NCBI GenBank assembly: GCA_020740775.1
Contig: JAHEWK010000023.1
Location: forward strand, 186,001-250,000
Source: Ilyonectria destructans
Taxonomy: Eukaryota; Ascomycota; Sordariomycetes; Hypocreales; Nectriaceae
DNA: 64,000 nucleotides
Direction of reading: 5' to 3'
Positions 32,539 to 42,840 of the stretch are shown here, piece by piece. How positions within the stretch are numbered: position 1 is the stretch's first letter; each line of letters starts with the position of its first letter. Both the position numbers and the translations under genes were made by a program. The notes beneath the pieces are model-generated. The model was not told the origin of the DNA, did not search any database, and saw only the letters and a program-made list of their open reading frames with translations.

Positions 32539-32741
32539 CTTTTCCAAAAAATTTCATCATTAGAGCCACCCTAGCGTATCTACATATGCCTGAAAACCCC
32601 AATTACATGAATATTCAATTAAAGCAAGATGAATATTCCATATACAAGGTCATACAACAATTTTTCCTCCTGTACACGTCATCTTTTCCCCGTCACATTC
32701 TCCATCAATACATATCAGCAAAAACACCAACTGTATTACAT

Positions 32742-33324
32742 ATGTCACCTCCAATTAACTCCGCAACTGCCAAGCAGCCATCAAACAAAGCTGCACTCAC
32801 GTCATGGGCTCTTACAAAGGCGCAATTGCTACGGCCTGCAAAGGTGATAAGATGTCAAGAGCAGGCAACAGAGAGCCGTCTTTTACAGCTGAATACACGA
32901 GCTAGACAAGGGCGGTCTTCATCAACTGGCCTTGACCTAACCCGTACACAGAATATTGATGCACTACTCATCTATATTTATGGGACTTTACGCACACCTT
33001 CCTGTATGCAATGTGCAAGAGGAAATGGCATTTTTGAAGGGTGTATCACTAAGAGTGATATTGCTGCTGGCGCATGTGCGAACTGCACATATTCATCGAG
33101 AGGAATTCGATGTTCATATCATGGTAAGTTATTGAACCTTTCTTTATATAATAATTACTAATAAGAATAAATTAGATCGGCCAAAAGAAACACAGTTATC
33201 TCGATCCATAATAGAGAAAATCGTGAAGGAGTCTACACCTGATCAACTACGTGCATTTGGAGCAGATCTAATTGAAAGAGCTAAGATCCAAGAGGAACTT
33301 AGCTCTACACAACCCGAAGAGTAA
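32742..33324 (+). CDS. IE-2 DUF3716-like Cys-rich protein 1
   Basis: Exons 32742-33123 and 33176-33324 (intron GTAAGT...TTAG), 176 aa from ATG 32742; the open frame also extends up to 32586, but that part lies near the terminus and looks non-coding. The diagnostic region is CMQCARGNGIFEGC followed by GACANCTYSSRGIRCS: C-x2-C...C...C-x2-C...C, the DUF3716 pattern, probably a zinc site. The C-terminal exon is helical and charged (KIVKESTPDQLRAFGADLIE). Three members of this family occur in the two IE elements. DUF3716 has no assigned function; a DNA- or protein-binding accessory role in transposition or silencing is only inferred. Confidence 0.7.
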
Positions 33325-33762
33325 CTAGTCTAGGATTACAGGTGATGAGTCATGTTGCATCTAGCAGATGGAAATGATCATATATGTGAGAAGCTCTTGA
33401 TATTCTTCCTATCTAACGAGGGTCTTTGGGTAAGTCTTATAGACGAAGAAAGTGATGATGACCTCGGATGACCTCAGACAGCCGAGAGGCTCCGGATGCT
33501 TCGGGGTCTTGGCTTTATCTAGCTATTGACCTGAATGAAGGAAATGCTAGGCTGGTGACGAGGCCGGTGACGAGGCTGGTGACGAGGCAGGTGGCGATGG
33601 ACGCCTATGATGATAGAAGGAAAAGCTTCACTTCCGCAATAGCCGTTGAGATCCGATATCCCGATATGTGACAGTCATTAGTGCTAATATTCTCTGTATT
33701 TAATGTGAAAGTTTTTGCGTACGCAAATAATTTAACTTAATCCTTCTTCATTATTCCTAACC
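33325..33762. other. IE-2 intergenic region with short repeat
   Basis: Between the first two IE-2 genes. 33554-33602 is an imperfect GGTGACGAGGC tandem repeat. Presumably holds the promoter of the acidic-protein gene. Confidence 0.4.
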
Positions 33763-34932
33763 ATGAATTCCGCAATCTGTTCGAAGAAGGGTTATCTCCA
33801 TTCCGTTGTATTGGAGTTAAACCCAGACTGGGTTCGTTGTTATTTCCGTGGAGAGAATATTATACCTTTAACTCTTCCTTCTTCTGCCAATCCTCAAATT
33901 GACATGGTCGATTTGACTGAAGACAGCCCAATCCCACCTACACAGGCACGATCACGACGACTCCAACATGCACCTGCACCTGCAATGACTATCCCTTCCT
34001 ATAATCCTGCTCAACTGGAATCCGCTGTCAATCAAGGCAACCAAAGCCGACGTCTCCACGCTCAAGCTACCCGAACGAAGCCGATACCCAATACACCCAT
34101 TGAGTTGGCAATTACCTTATATACAGCAGCATATAAGTGTATATCAAGCGGTCAATTGGATATCAGGAAGTGGCAGTCTGGATCTCCTACTATCGCTGGG
34201 AGAGTTGGCAATTGCTTTGTTACAAACGCAACACATAACTATCCTTCACATGCGGACCTTGTGAGATCAGTTGCTGCACGTGCAACAACTGATGCAACAT
34301 ATCGGGCCGTTGACTGGGAGTTCATTTCTGGTTGCACCAGTAACAGTTCGCAAAGTATTGTTTTCTTTTCTCAGGAAGTTCTAGAGACAACTTCTCTTGC
34401 TGCATTTCTCAATGCAATCAATCCTCAAAGTCCGCATCCAACCAGGGTCAATCTTTCACTTCTTTATGCTTATGAAGCGAAAGAGGAGGAAGATAACATG
34501 ATCACCCCTGTTCCAGTGCGAAAGAAGGAGGTCAAGGGCGAAAAGGATCTATCTCTTCCAATACAAAACAAACCCCCAACACCATCTCCAATTAATCGCA
34601 AACGAAAGGCATCTACACAATCAGCTCCAGCAACAGATAAGAAGGTAAAGGTAGACAAGAAAAAGGAGGAGGTATTGGTCTTACTAGAGAAGTCTAATGA
34701 AGAAGATGACTTAGCTGCATTCTTCGATACTGATGTGGATGGATCGGATTTGAATGGACAAGATAATATGGTTATAGAAGTGGCTGGGCAAGGTAGTGAG
34801 GATTTGGAGGCACTTATATCAGATGATGGAAGTAGAGAAGTTATCGAGGAAGATGTAATTAGTACAGGGCGGAAGACTGGCAGTAAACAGCCACTGCCTC
34901 CATTAAGTATGGTAACTCGCCAGCGTAAGTAG
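33763..34932 (+). CDS. IE-2 acidic protein with basic nuclear-type patch
   Basis: Single-exon frame of 389 aa. Residues 1-45 are a hydrophobic/aromatic head (ELNPDWVRCYFRGENIIPL); then an acidic segment (VDLTEDSPIPP), a Gln/Arg-rich linker, and a central globular part (about residues 105-235: AITLYTAAYKCISSGQLDI, WQSGSPTIAGRVGNCF). A basic patch follows (NRKRKAST, DKKVKVDKKKEE), then a long acidic region (NEEDDLAAFFDTDVDGSDL) and a short basic end SMVTRQRK. It matches the IE-1 protein in order of features and has the same position, converging on the integrase with a 28-base gap. No known domain. A nuclear partner of the integrase is plausible but unproven. Confidence 0.7.
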   Translation: MNSAICSKKGYLHSVVLELNPDWVRCYFRGENIIPLTLPSSANPQIDMVDLTEDSPIPPTQARSRRLQHAPAPAMTIPSYNPAQLESAVNQGNQSRRLHAQATRTKPIPNTPIELAITLYTAAYKCISSGQLDIRKWQSGSPTIAGRVGNCFVTNATHNYPSHADLVRSVAARATTDATYRAVDWEFISGCTSNSSQSIVFFSQEVLETTSLAAFLNAINPQSPHPTRVNLSLLYAYEAKEEEDNMITPVPVRKKEVKGEKDLSLPIQNKPPTPSPINRKRKASTQSAPATDKKVKVDKKKEEVLVLLEKSNEEDDLAAFFDTDVDGSDLNGQDNMVIEVAGQGSEDLEALISDDGSREVIEEDVISTGRKTGSKQPLPPLSMVTRQRK

Positions 34933-34960
34933 TTTCAATCTTCTCAAGTCTTTTCCTTTA

Positions 34961-36551
34961 TTAATCAGCTGCTATCCATGAATCAAACACTTCAATGTCA
35001 ATATTCTGAGCCTGTAGAATTTGACAAAGTCGATCTCGCCCATCTCGAGGTCGGTCAAGTAAGGATAGTCGTGGTGAATTCCCATTCTGAATATAAAGAG
35101 CCAATTCACCTCGTAGAAGATTGTACTCATCTAAAAGTGGATGTGTGACAACGTTCGAAATTTCTGGTAAAGAGCCAATTGTCCTTGTAATGATATCTTG
35201 ACAAATAGACATTGTTTCTTCTGGCAAGAAAGCATCCAGATCAGATTGATCAAGTTCAAACGTTTCCTGACAGAATCTGAATCGATCAGGTGGAATCTCT
35301 TCAGCAAAGTTCCGTGCAGTCTCTGAATTGAGATCATGATATAGAACTGAGGGTTGTCCAGGTTGAACATGTGGTCGATTGGCTTGACGGCGAATAGAAT
35401 GGCTATTCCAGACTCGTATAAATGAGATCAAGTCATGTCGGATTGGATTCATGAAGATGAATAGAATAGCAATGCGATCAGGAAGAGAGCCACCATCAAA
35501 GAGCCCATTTTCTGTCAGCCATTGGAAGTATATCTAATCGAAGAGAATTAGTAAAGTTCAATAAGGAATAATAGAAACTTACCCTCCACGATCCTCCACG
35601 TGCTTGATAAAGCCGATGCCACCAGCTCTCAATTCGAGTATTATGAATACTTCGTCCATAAAACCAACAATCCTTAAACTCAATTGGAACTAACTCTGTT
35701 CCAAGTCGTTTCTTTCTATTCCCAGAAAGAAAGTAATGTAAGCCACACATCAAAGCTGTTTCCCCTTCATGATCGGATCGAATAGCTCGTGGCATCATAC
35801 CACGTTGCCGCAGAACTGATAGATACTGTAAGGCAACGTTCCAACTTGTTGCAGCAGAATATCCACAGTAAAACCATGTAATATATCGGGCATACCCATC
35901 AATACCAGCATAGATCTCAAAGCCCCATTGCTTAAGCTTATCATAACCATCAAGGGACCATACCCAGTCAGGCCCTGGAACAATAAAGTCACGACGTTTA
36001 AAACGTGCTTTACCCCATCGATCAGTAATGCTTTCAGGTGCAAAGTCTCGATAAACATTGTACAATGCATCGCGACTGATGATATGATGTTGTTGCCGCA
36101 TGTAGGTGTAAAGACAGCCTCGACCATAGTTTTGGATAACAGTTGAGACTTGAGACTCATCATGAAAGAAGGTTCGTGCAAGTTCTTGAGCTATTTGAAG
36201 CTGGTTATTATCTTGTCGTCTGAAAAGACCAAGTTCCCGACGGATCTTGCAAAGTCCAGTTAAGCTTAAACTGAACCCCTCATCTTGAAGCCGGCGTAAG
36301 ATAATAGCATCTTTTAAACACTCATCAAAGAACATTGACTTGATTCGCTCTCGTAGAGGTTCAGTGTCAACTGTACGCCGTTGACGGAGGAGTTCCCATT
36401 TCTGTAGAAATCGGTAAAGAACTGCGCGACTGACTTGGACGTTGTAATTGGTAGAAAGAGAAAGCATAATATTTGAGATTGTTGTATCTTCATCAATTAA
36501 TATAGTAATATCCTGACGGAGAGGCGTGAGGTCTATTCGGGGCCGAGGCAT
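34961..36551 (-). CDS. IE-2 integrase/transposase with D,D,E triad
   Basis: Exons 35583-36551 and 34961-35533 (intron GTAAGT...GATTAG), 513 aa, intact. Residues about 1-110 contain two helix-turn-helix-like units (SRAVLYRFLQKWELL; LSLTGLCKIRRELGLF). The integrase core (rve-like; resembles the integrase core domain found in uncharacterised fungal and animal proteins) includes GPDWVWSLDGYDKLKQWG (first Asp), AGIDGYARYITWFYCG, RAIRSDHEGE (second Asp) and IHNTRIESWWHRLY (Glu). The second Asp and the Glu are separated by 47 residues. The C-terminal third carries FIRVWNSHSIRRQANRPHV, also found in IE-1. It should catalyse strand transfer of the element ends in the nucleus. Family name and placement cannot be confirmed here. 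Confidence 0.85.
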
Positions 36552-36701
36552 GTTGAATAGAATGGAAAGAGGGGAAAGAAAATTTAGAAAGAAAGATGGA
36601 GAATATATAGATTAAATAGAATAAGTAAACGCATATTTAGTAAATAAACCTTTAATTACATATAATATTTAGATAAATCTTTTATTAAAAAATTGAATAA
36701 T

Positions 36702-37433
36702 TTAAAGGGAATTGATATACGGGCATGACATTTTTGATACACGGGCATGACTCTTACACGGGCATGATTTTTCCTTCTTGCTCTTTTTCTTGCCCGATTC
36801 CTTTTTCTTCTTCTGTCGCTTGGAAGTATGGTCGGAGGAGGAGGAGTCATCGCGGGATCGCTTCCCGACATCTGTAACTATTAGCGATAGGCCTTGATCA
36901 GACGCGTACAGGCATGTATGGAACTTACCAGTCACAAACGAGCAGTGTTTGGCCTGACCACCATAGTGACAGGAGGCACAACCCGGAGACATTGCATTCA
37001 ATGTCACATAAGCATTGAATATACCAGTATTGGCCTTGCACTTCTTGCACGCCTTCTTGTCCTCGAGTTCCTCGCCGTACAAGAATTTGACCAGGGAATC
37101 GGCAGCTTGAGGGCGTGTTGAACGGTGGACGCCATTGTTTGGTGCGGTACAGGCGTGTACGAACGTGTATGCTCGAAGTCGTGGTGTTGTTCGATCGTGA
37201 GCGTGGAGCTGCGGCAGGCGATGTTGAGCGATGTTTGGCGATGTTTGGTCGCGTATGAGCCTGTAGACGAAGTTCAAAAAAAAAAAAAAAAATGTAGCAC
37301 GAAGAGTTTCAATTGCGCGCCCTAAAAAAGAAAAATCTTTATACACCTGCTTTACAGCTGTAACGGTCTGTACACGACTGTAAATGGGTGTATTCAAATT
37401 ATCGCCAATGCTGCAATTGGAGTACGTTGTCAT
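36702..37433 (-). CDS. IE-2 DUF3716-like Cys-rich protein 2
   Basis: Exons 36929 to about 37433 and 36702-36871 (intron GTAAGT...TTACAG). The clear part is ACKKCKANTGIF...GCASCHYGGQAKHCSF, with the C-x2-C...C-x2-C...C pattern of the family; the first knuckle lacks the third Cys (NAYVT where protein 1 has EGC). The second exon is strongly basic and Ser-rich (SKRQKKKKESGKKKSKKEK), a probable nuclear signal. The 5' end is uncertain: the open frame crosses a 17-bp poly(A/T) run at 37277-37293 and reaches the terminal repeat, so the true start may be ATG 37433 or after an unseen intron. The basic tail suggests nucleic-acid contact, by inference. Confidence 0.55.
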   Translation of the reverse strand: MTTYSNCSIGDNLNTPIYSRVQTVTAVKQVYKDFSFLGRAIETLRATFFFFFLNFVYRLIRDQTSPNIAQHRLPQLHAHDRTTPRLRAYTFVHACTAPNNGVHRSTRPQAADSLVKFLYGEELEDKKACKKCKANTGIFNAYVTLNAMSPGCASCHYGGQAKHCSFVTGKFHTCLYASDQGLSLIVTDVGKRSRDDSSSSDHTSKRQKKKKESGKKKSKKEKSCPCKSHARVSKMSCPYINSL

Positions 37434-37507
37434 ATATTCGGTTTGAAGGATATTAAATATGTGAACAGGCCTGTATTCAATATGTGATCGGGCCTGTACA
37501 CGCCTGT
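36718..37507. repeat. IE-2 right subterminal short repeats
   Basis: Three copies of ACGGGCATGA at about 36719, 36741 and 36758, and imperfect palindromes of type TACAGGCRTGTA at about 36907 and 37147, with ACAGGCCTGTA near 37467 and TACACGCCTGTA near 37497. Candidate transposase-binding sites; no comparable set was noticed at the left end. Confidence 0.45.
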
Positions 37508-37528
37508 AGTGTGCAGCTAGTGAGATTT

Positions 37529-37565
37529 GGGTTTTGAGACAGTGAGCCCTACAGTCAACCGTACA
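37529..37565 (-). repeat. IE-2 right terminal inverted repeat
   Basis: Inverted, identical partner of 32502-32538. Confidence 0.92.
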
Positions 37566-37738
37566 ATGGGACACAGAAGCGCTGTTTGTCCCGGGGGCGG
37601 GGCATTTCTCAAACGGGGGATTGTTAGTTGTCACGGTGTGTATTTTGGATAACTGGGCGTGTAATTGCTATAGCAATATCCTTCTAGCTACTTCAGCATA
37701 AAGGATGTGTTGGATTGTGACCTGTGTTGGATTGAGAC

Positions 37739-38085
37739 CCTGTATTACGAAACCTCTGATAGACTGATATCCTGACCTTAGTCAGAGGGGGTGTCAGAAA
37801 ACCCCTCTCTGACCGGCCGGGCCCAAGGGGGCCCAAGCAAGAATCAACATCATCATCACTGCTTTGAACACTATCCATTTGATCAAATTGACCGTAACGG
37901 ATCCGACAACCTGTATTACGAAACCTCTGATAGATCGATATCCTGACCTTAGTCAGAGGGGGTCAGATGACATAAAACCCCTCTCGAGAAAAGAGGGGCC
38001 GGAGGATCCTAGATCAATACAATCATCATATTTGGTCTCCACCCCCGATTGAACACTTATCCCTTGATCGAATGTGCCGTACGCT
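37739..38085 (+). repeat. Tandem duplication, 171-bp period
   Basis: Two diverged units starting at 37739 and 37910, both with CCTGTATTACGAAACCTCTG and TATCCTGACCTTAGTCAGAG. Each unit contains a stem formed by ACCTTAGTCAGAGGGG and nearby CCCCTCT. Possibly part of a decayed LTR; no TSD found. Confidence 0.7.
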
Positions 38086-40319
38086 ATCCAACTGGATGTA
38101 CAGGAACTCAGAGCCGGGACCTGACGCAAATCAAGAAAAAACACATACCCAATCAGACACTACAGACCATCTGGGCTCGTGACAGTCAAGATGCTAAGCG
38201 CAAGCCACAAACGACGGCCCCCGACTTGGCATCCAACGGGGCATTCATTTCCTCGAGGTGAGCGTTTTTCTCGGCACATTGATGTTGCGAAACGTTTGTC
38301 ACATTTTGGGATCATCGTACGATGCCTGGAACAGCTTCCAGACCGGCTGCTAGGAATCCGATCCGGACCGGGTCTCAGACCCCCGGCAGGTGGGTCCTCC
38401 GGTCTCAGACCTCCGGACCTCGGGCCCGGAGGCCGCCGGAGGCCGCCCTCATCTTCATCTATAAGACCGATCCCTAGCCCTTCGTTAGATAGGAAATCAA
38501 GAGCTTTCATCATCATCATCCTGATCCTATCCACTCAGTGTGACAACGTTCATGGCGGGCATGCCCGTTCCGCATCCAGCCGATTCATTTACCTGCACGG
38601 CGCTCTGAGCCCTCCTTTCAGCCCTCAGCCCTCAGTCTCAGAAGAAGAGTATGTTTGAGGCTGGGAGAGAGCAGCTTTTTCAAGGACCTATCGACGATGG
38701 AGAGGTAAGCTACAGTGGAGACTCGAAGCATGCGTGAGCTGCTAGCAGGCACGAAGTGTTTTGCTTGGGTCTTCTGCGGCAGCCACGCGAGTAGCATGCA
38801 TCCTCCGGACTCGCCGAGATTTCAAAGTTTCGGCGACGCCGAGGAGAATGTCGCCACAGTACGACACGACCGTAGGTGCGTCTTGCGCGTACCACCCCAT
38901 TTCCGGGCTGAACCATCCTTATCTTAGGAGGCATGGTATTGTGTTAGCACGATGTCGAATGAAGCGAGTTGGGATCCCAGCATGATTGCACGGTATCAAG
39001 TACAAATTTTCTAACATGCTTCCTTGTCAAAAATGTTAGCTGCCAACCCAAACCCCGACTGCCAGCCGGGCTTGGCTAACTCCTCGCGGATAGCAGCCGG
39101 CGGGATGGACTTGCAGGAACGTCTTGCAGGGGATAAAAGGGACGCGCCCTGCACATCCCATATCCCATTGGACATTGCTGAACCACCTCTCTCACTTCTG
39201 CTTCTGCGTGCACCATGATTCTCTCGGTTGGCAGCCTTACACACAAGTCGGGGACGATTTCGATCCGCCGAACCGTCGAAGTATCCGAGCATGAGGCCGT
39301 TTCCTTTCCACTGGTCGACTTTCCTGAGCCTGGCGAGGTCGACCGCGAGCTGGCCGCTTCGTTGTCCCTGGATGATGGCTCGACAGCACCACGCGACAAT
39401 CCCCATTCGAAACGGCAAGACATCGGGTCGATGCCCTCCTTGGACAGTGGAACGACCCAGCTTGATCCAGACGAGTGGGATGGTCTTCAAGCTGGGTATG
39501 GGAACGGAACTGATCTGATCTTTTGCAGTTCCGGCTCTACCACTTCGCTCGAGCCCGACACTGAAAACGATCACCAGATCTATGGGAGAAGTTTTCCAAA
39601 TCCGAAGTACGGGCTTAGCTGGTAAGACATGGTGGTCGTGTGCATTGGCTTCCAATCGTGCTGACCACGGTAAGGAACGCCGTCGATGACCAGTCCCAGA
39701 TCATGTCCGATTACGAGTAAGATTAGCAACTGTAGATATCAAGATCAAGCCTAATTTCACTTGAAGTCATTGTGACAGGCGGTTGGGAACGCTTGGGTTA
39801 GCTGGTCGCTAGCAGGGATGCCCAAGGAAGGTCCGGATGAGGTTAAAAAGGGAAGGTCAGGGACGGCACTGGGAGAGACATCGATTTTCACTTCTACAGA
39901 GATTTTTCCTAGGAGTCAGAGAGGCCGTAAGGACTCGAGACAGCTAGGGAATCTATTAAATTGTTGCCTTTATTTTTGAGAGATTTATTTGAGTCTATTT
40001 TGACTGTTACCACTTCCCTTGTCCAACCTCTGTCTTTGACATCCCTCAGATACCGGGCTGCCGCAGATTCTATTGAAGCCTTGCCAGCGGAATTTCCTGC
40101 GACCGACCCGAGATCCTATCTAATGAGATGCTTCCCTATCAGGAGACATAAGCCTCAGATCAATCCGACCTCATACGCGTAGTCTGGTGCAGCTTCGGGC
40201 TGACCATCCAAGACGCCTGTGCGACGACCTTCTGTGCATCTCCCCTAGGGTAAGTTAACGAGTTGGGTGTTGTTACTGTCCCTTTCTGCTGCTAAATCAT
40301 CAATTTTACCTGGAACGCG
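38086..40319. other. Intergenic, no supportable gene
   Basis: 38380-38450 is very GC-rich with repeated CCGG-type units. At 39011-39655 long frames overlap on both strands (a plus frame 39215-39625 of 136 aa and a minus frame of 214 aa); neither has a recognised domain and neither could be preferred. The rest contains only short frames. Confidence 0.4.
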
Positions 40320-40329
40320 AGGATCACCA

Positions 40330-41204
40330 CCTTTTTCGTGCACCTGTCGGTGTCCTGCATCGGGTGCTCGACCTTGGGACTGGCACTGGTGTCTGGGCAG
40401 AGTACGTCACACAGCCAGTCCCACCTCATTCCTCTCATTCATTGACAGTCATTCAAATAGTGAAATCGCCGCCACGTATCCCTCGGCCGAGGTAATCGGA
40501 ACAGATATTGCACCCATCCAGTATGGGTCGCAACCAAATTGCCGATTCGAGATTGAAAATATGAACAACAAATGGGTCAGGGCGCATGGGTCTTACGACC
40601 TGGTCCACAGCCGTGGCCTCCTTGGAAACGCCGACAACTTCTACTCGCTGTATACCAAAGCGATTGCAGCCCTGAAGCCCGCTGGATTGTGAAAGGCCTC
40701 TAGTGAGTTGATTCAACTAACTAGTCCCTATGCTGTTTACTTTCAAGATGAAGAAAGGAAAGAATCTAAATACAAACTGGGTGCGTGAAGACGCGTTATA
40801 TCTTCTTTAATATAGAAGATTCGAGAATCAACTCGATGGCGCTGTGGAGAAGAATTCGGGCTTGGCGGCAGAGCCGCCAGCCAAGTGGGCCTGACCCGTT
40901 ACATGGATATCTCGAGATGGTCGATAGGCCATTGCAATTTACAGGCAAGGATGGACCCCTGGACCCCAACAACATTTGGTTTCGAGTCTCGCAGGAAGTC
41001 CAACAGTTGAGCCGCATGCTTAACCGCCCCTATAACACAACAGGCCCCGGGGGGTTCAAGGCCTCAATGGCAACAGCTGGGTTCCAGACTACATATGAGA
41101 CCCGGAAGAGCATACCAGTAACGACATGTCTGGAGGCCATCCTAGATCAGATTGAGTGTGCTCTGATCATGAAGTTGGCTTGCGAAAAGGTACCTGATAA
41201 ATAA
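40330..41204 (+). pseudogene. LaeA-like SAM methyltransferase, decayed
   Basis: The SAM-binding motif VLDLGTGTGVWA lies at about 40368-40400, followed after an intron by EIAATYPSAEVIGTDIAPIQ, then FEIENMNNKWV, YDLVHSRGLLGNADNFYSLY and KAIAALKPAG, as in LaeA/methyltransferase_23-type fungal proteins. The frame stops at 40690. Further downstream (40900-41180) the C-terminal part appears in another frame: GKDGPLDPNNIWF, GGFKASMATAGFQTTYET. Stops and shifts lie between, and no clean N-terminus was found. Such enzymes sit in secondary-metabolite or regulatory genes; the substrate is unknown. Confidence 0.65.
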
Positions 41205-41289
41205 GTGAAGAAGTATATTAAGCAACTGCGAAGAGACCTCATATCGGAAGCTGATGGAGTTTACACTGAATAGTAGGCTCTGACGTTCC

Positions 41290-41990
41290 TGTGACGGTAC
41301 AAGAGCACGAACGAGGTCGGGTGCGACTTGGGTAAAATGATTGTTTACAAGGAGAGAAAGAGATTCCTAAGGAAAGCTCTGACTTAAGCTATTTACACAA
41401 ATTCATAAAGTGAGACTATTCATAAAATATGAAAGTCACATGATCGTTCCCTCACAGGCCACCTTGGTCTTCCTCAGATATTCATAATGGCACTCCGGAT
41501 GGCATCTATGGTGGTTACGACCCAGGCACCGTGTCGCACTAGACAGCTGTACCAGCAGCAAAAGCGAAGTGAACACTCCAGCTATTGTGCTGATTGTGGC
41601 GTAGTGCTTTTATTGGATGTGACACGCCGTGGTTTCTACTGTGGATGGGGGAGGGCGTCTTCGGGCTGGTGAGTTGAAGCTAAGGGCCTGACAACAAATG
41701 GGGTTACCATATGGTACTCGTCCCAGCCGGCGCAGGGTGGTTTAAACCATCCAATATAACATCGCTTATCCCGCCCTGGCTCGTTTCGCCGCGAGTCACG
41801 AAGCCTGGGCCGGGCGCATCAGGGGGTAAAAGGCCAAGAGACTAAGAAAGAGGCAGAGCCAAGAGGCGCTACGGACTCAGATGCCAGAAGTGTGGCTCAA
41901 TGCGGCCTAACTGGCGGACAAGACGTGGCTTGTATAGGGTGAAGGGGAGATATGGAGAAGTGTGGATGGGATTCCACAAATCCCGTAACA
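41290..41990 (+). repeat. Possible LTR
   Basis: TGTGACGGTAC at 41290 and CCCGTAACA ending at 41990 form short inverted ends of LTR type, followed by a TTCTCCTCCTAGCTGAC segment that could be a primer-binding neighbourhood. The flanks (GTTCC, TTCTC) do not match, and no second LTR or coding sequence was found. Weak call. Confidence 0.25.
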
Positions 41991-42721
41991 TTCTCCTCCT
42001 AGCTGACGACCGGACATGCGAATTCTGGTGCAGCTAACTTTTTGGAGTTTGGGGCCGCGCGAGTCACGGCCGCGCATGGATCGACGCGCTAGAAGGCATA
42101 GAAGGCTCGGTGCCTAGTCAGGACAGCGCCATCACACCTTGTCCCAGCAGCCTTGGCGCGGCTCCGCGGCCCTGATTCATGTCAAGTGCCAAATAGTGCC
42201 GAATATCATCGGCCCCTAAATTCGACCCGCCACGACGAACCATGGGCTGGGTATCGTTGACGCGCACCCTTCGATATAAATCCCTCGCACCCTATTTCGC
42301 ACTTGACGTTGATGTTCGGATGCCCTACCACCCTCATGGTTCTCGTGGCGTCCATGTCCCTAAACGCCCCGCTGGAGGATGTGCAACCACAGGATATACA
42401 TACACACCCATAAGCAACACCGGACGAATATCATCCCAAGGTCGGCATGTGAGGACCAACAGAGACATGTGCAAGAGATAGAAATAGGACGAATAAGGCA
42501 AAGGCTCAGATTGTCGGAGTTTCAGCGTGAGAATTATGAAACGAGAATCTGAGGTAAGGTGTGGAGAGAGCTAGGTTTGACTAGGCCTACTTACTATAAC
42601 CCAAATCTGGTCTTTCAATTCATGCGGAAAGTTGCCTCCTGAGGCTTGTCCAAGCATTTTATCGGCCATATACATGTGAATTACTTGATTTCTTTGCTAT
42701 AGCATCTCTGCAGCATCAGGC
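41991..42721. other. Intergenic, nothing recognised
   Basis: No gene found; short frames only. Confidence 0.4.
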
Positions 42722-42723
42722 GG

Positions 42724-42840
42724 ATGGTTAAAGATACGGGCAATTATATGAAGGAGATCAAGGGCTATGGCGACTGGGTTAACTCAGTGGCCTTCTCGCA
42801 GGACTCGACTCTTGTGGCGTCGGTGGACGGTACGGATCTG
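42724..42840 (+). pseudogene. WD40-repeat fragment
   Basis: About 35 codons reading KEIKGYGDWVNSVAFSQDST then LVASVDG match the start of a WD40 blade (usual form: KGHGDWVNSVAFS-D), as found in fungal NACHT-WD40 (STAND/NLR) proteins. Nothing else of such a gene is visible on either side. Confidence 0.4.

Larger units (their letters stand above)
32502..37565. mobile_element. IE-2: complete multigene integrase transposon
   Basis: 5,064 bp with perfect 37-bp terminal inverted repeats (32502-32538 and 37529-37565, outermost TGTACGGTTGACTGTAGGGC). It contains four genes: DUF3716-like protein (+), acidic basic-patch protein (+), integrase (-) and a second DUF3716-like protein (-), arranged as two pairs converging at 34.95 kb. 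No target duplication is visible beyond one base (flanks CTCCAA and ATGGGA). Subterminal palindromic motifs lie near the right end. The related IE-1 at 2516-6509 supports it as a mobile family. No stop or shift was seen in the integrase. Confidence 0.85.

Noticed and set aside
32586..32741. Upstream part of the frame for DUF3716-like protein 1
   Set aside because: It lies in subterminal transposon sequence and its composition is not protein-like; the ATG at 32742 fits better.
37434..37634. Upstream part of the frame for DUF3716-like protein 2
   Set aside because: It runs through the terminal inverted repeat and out of the element.
38179..38658. 159-aa plus-strand frame with Pro/Gly-rich centre
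   Set aside because: It translates a GC-rich repeat, no domain is seen, and an equally long minus frame overlaps it.
39011..39655. Overlapping long frames on both strands
   Set aside because: Neither has a recognised domain or clear splice context, so no gene was called.
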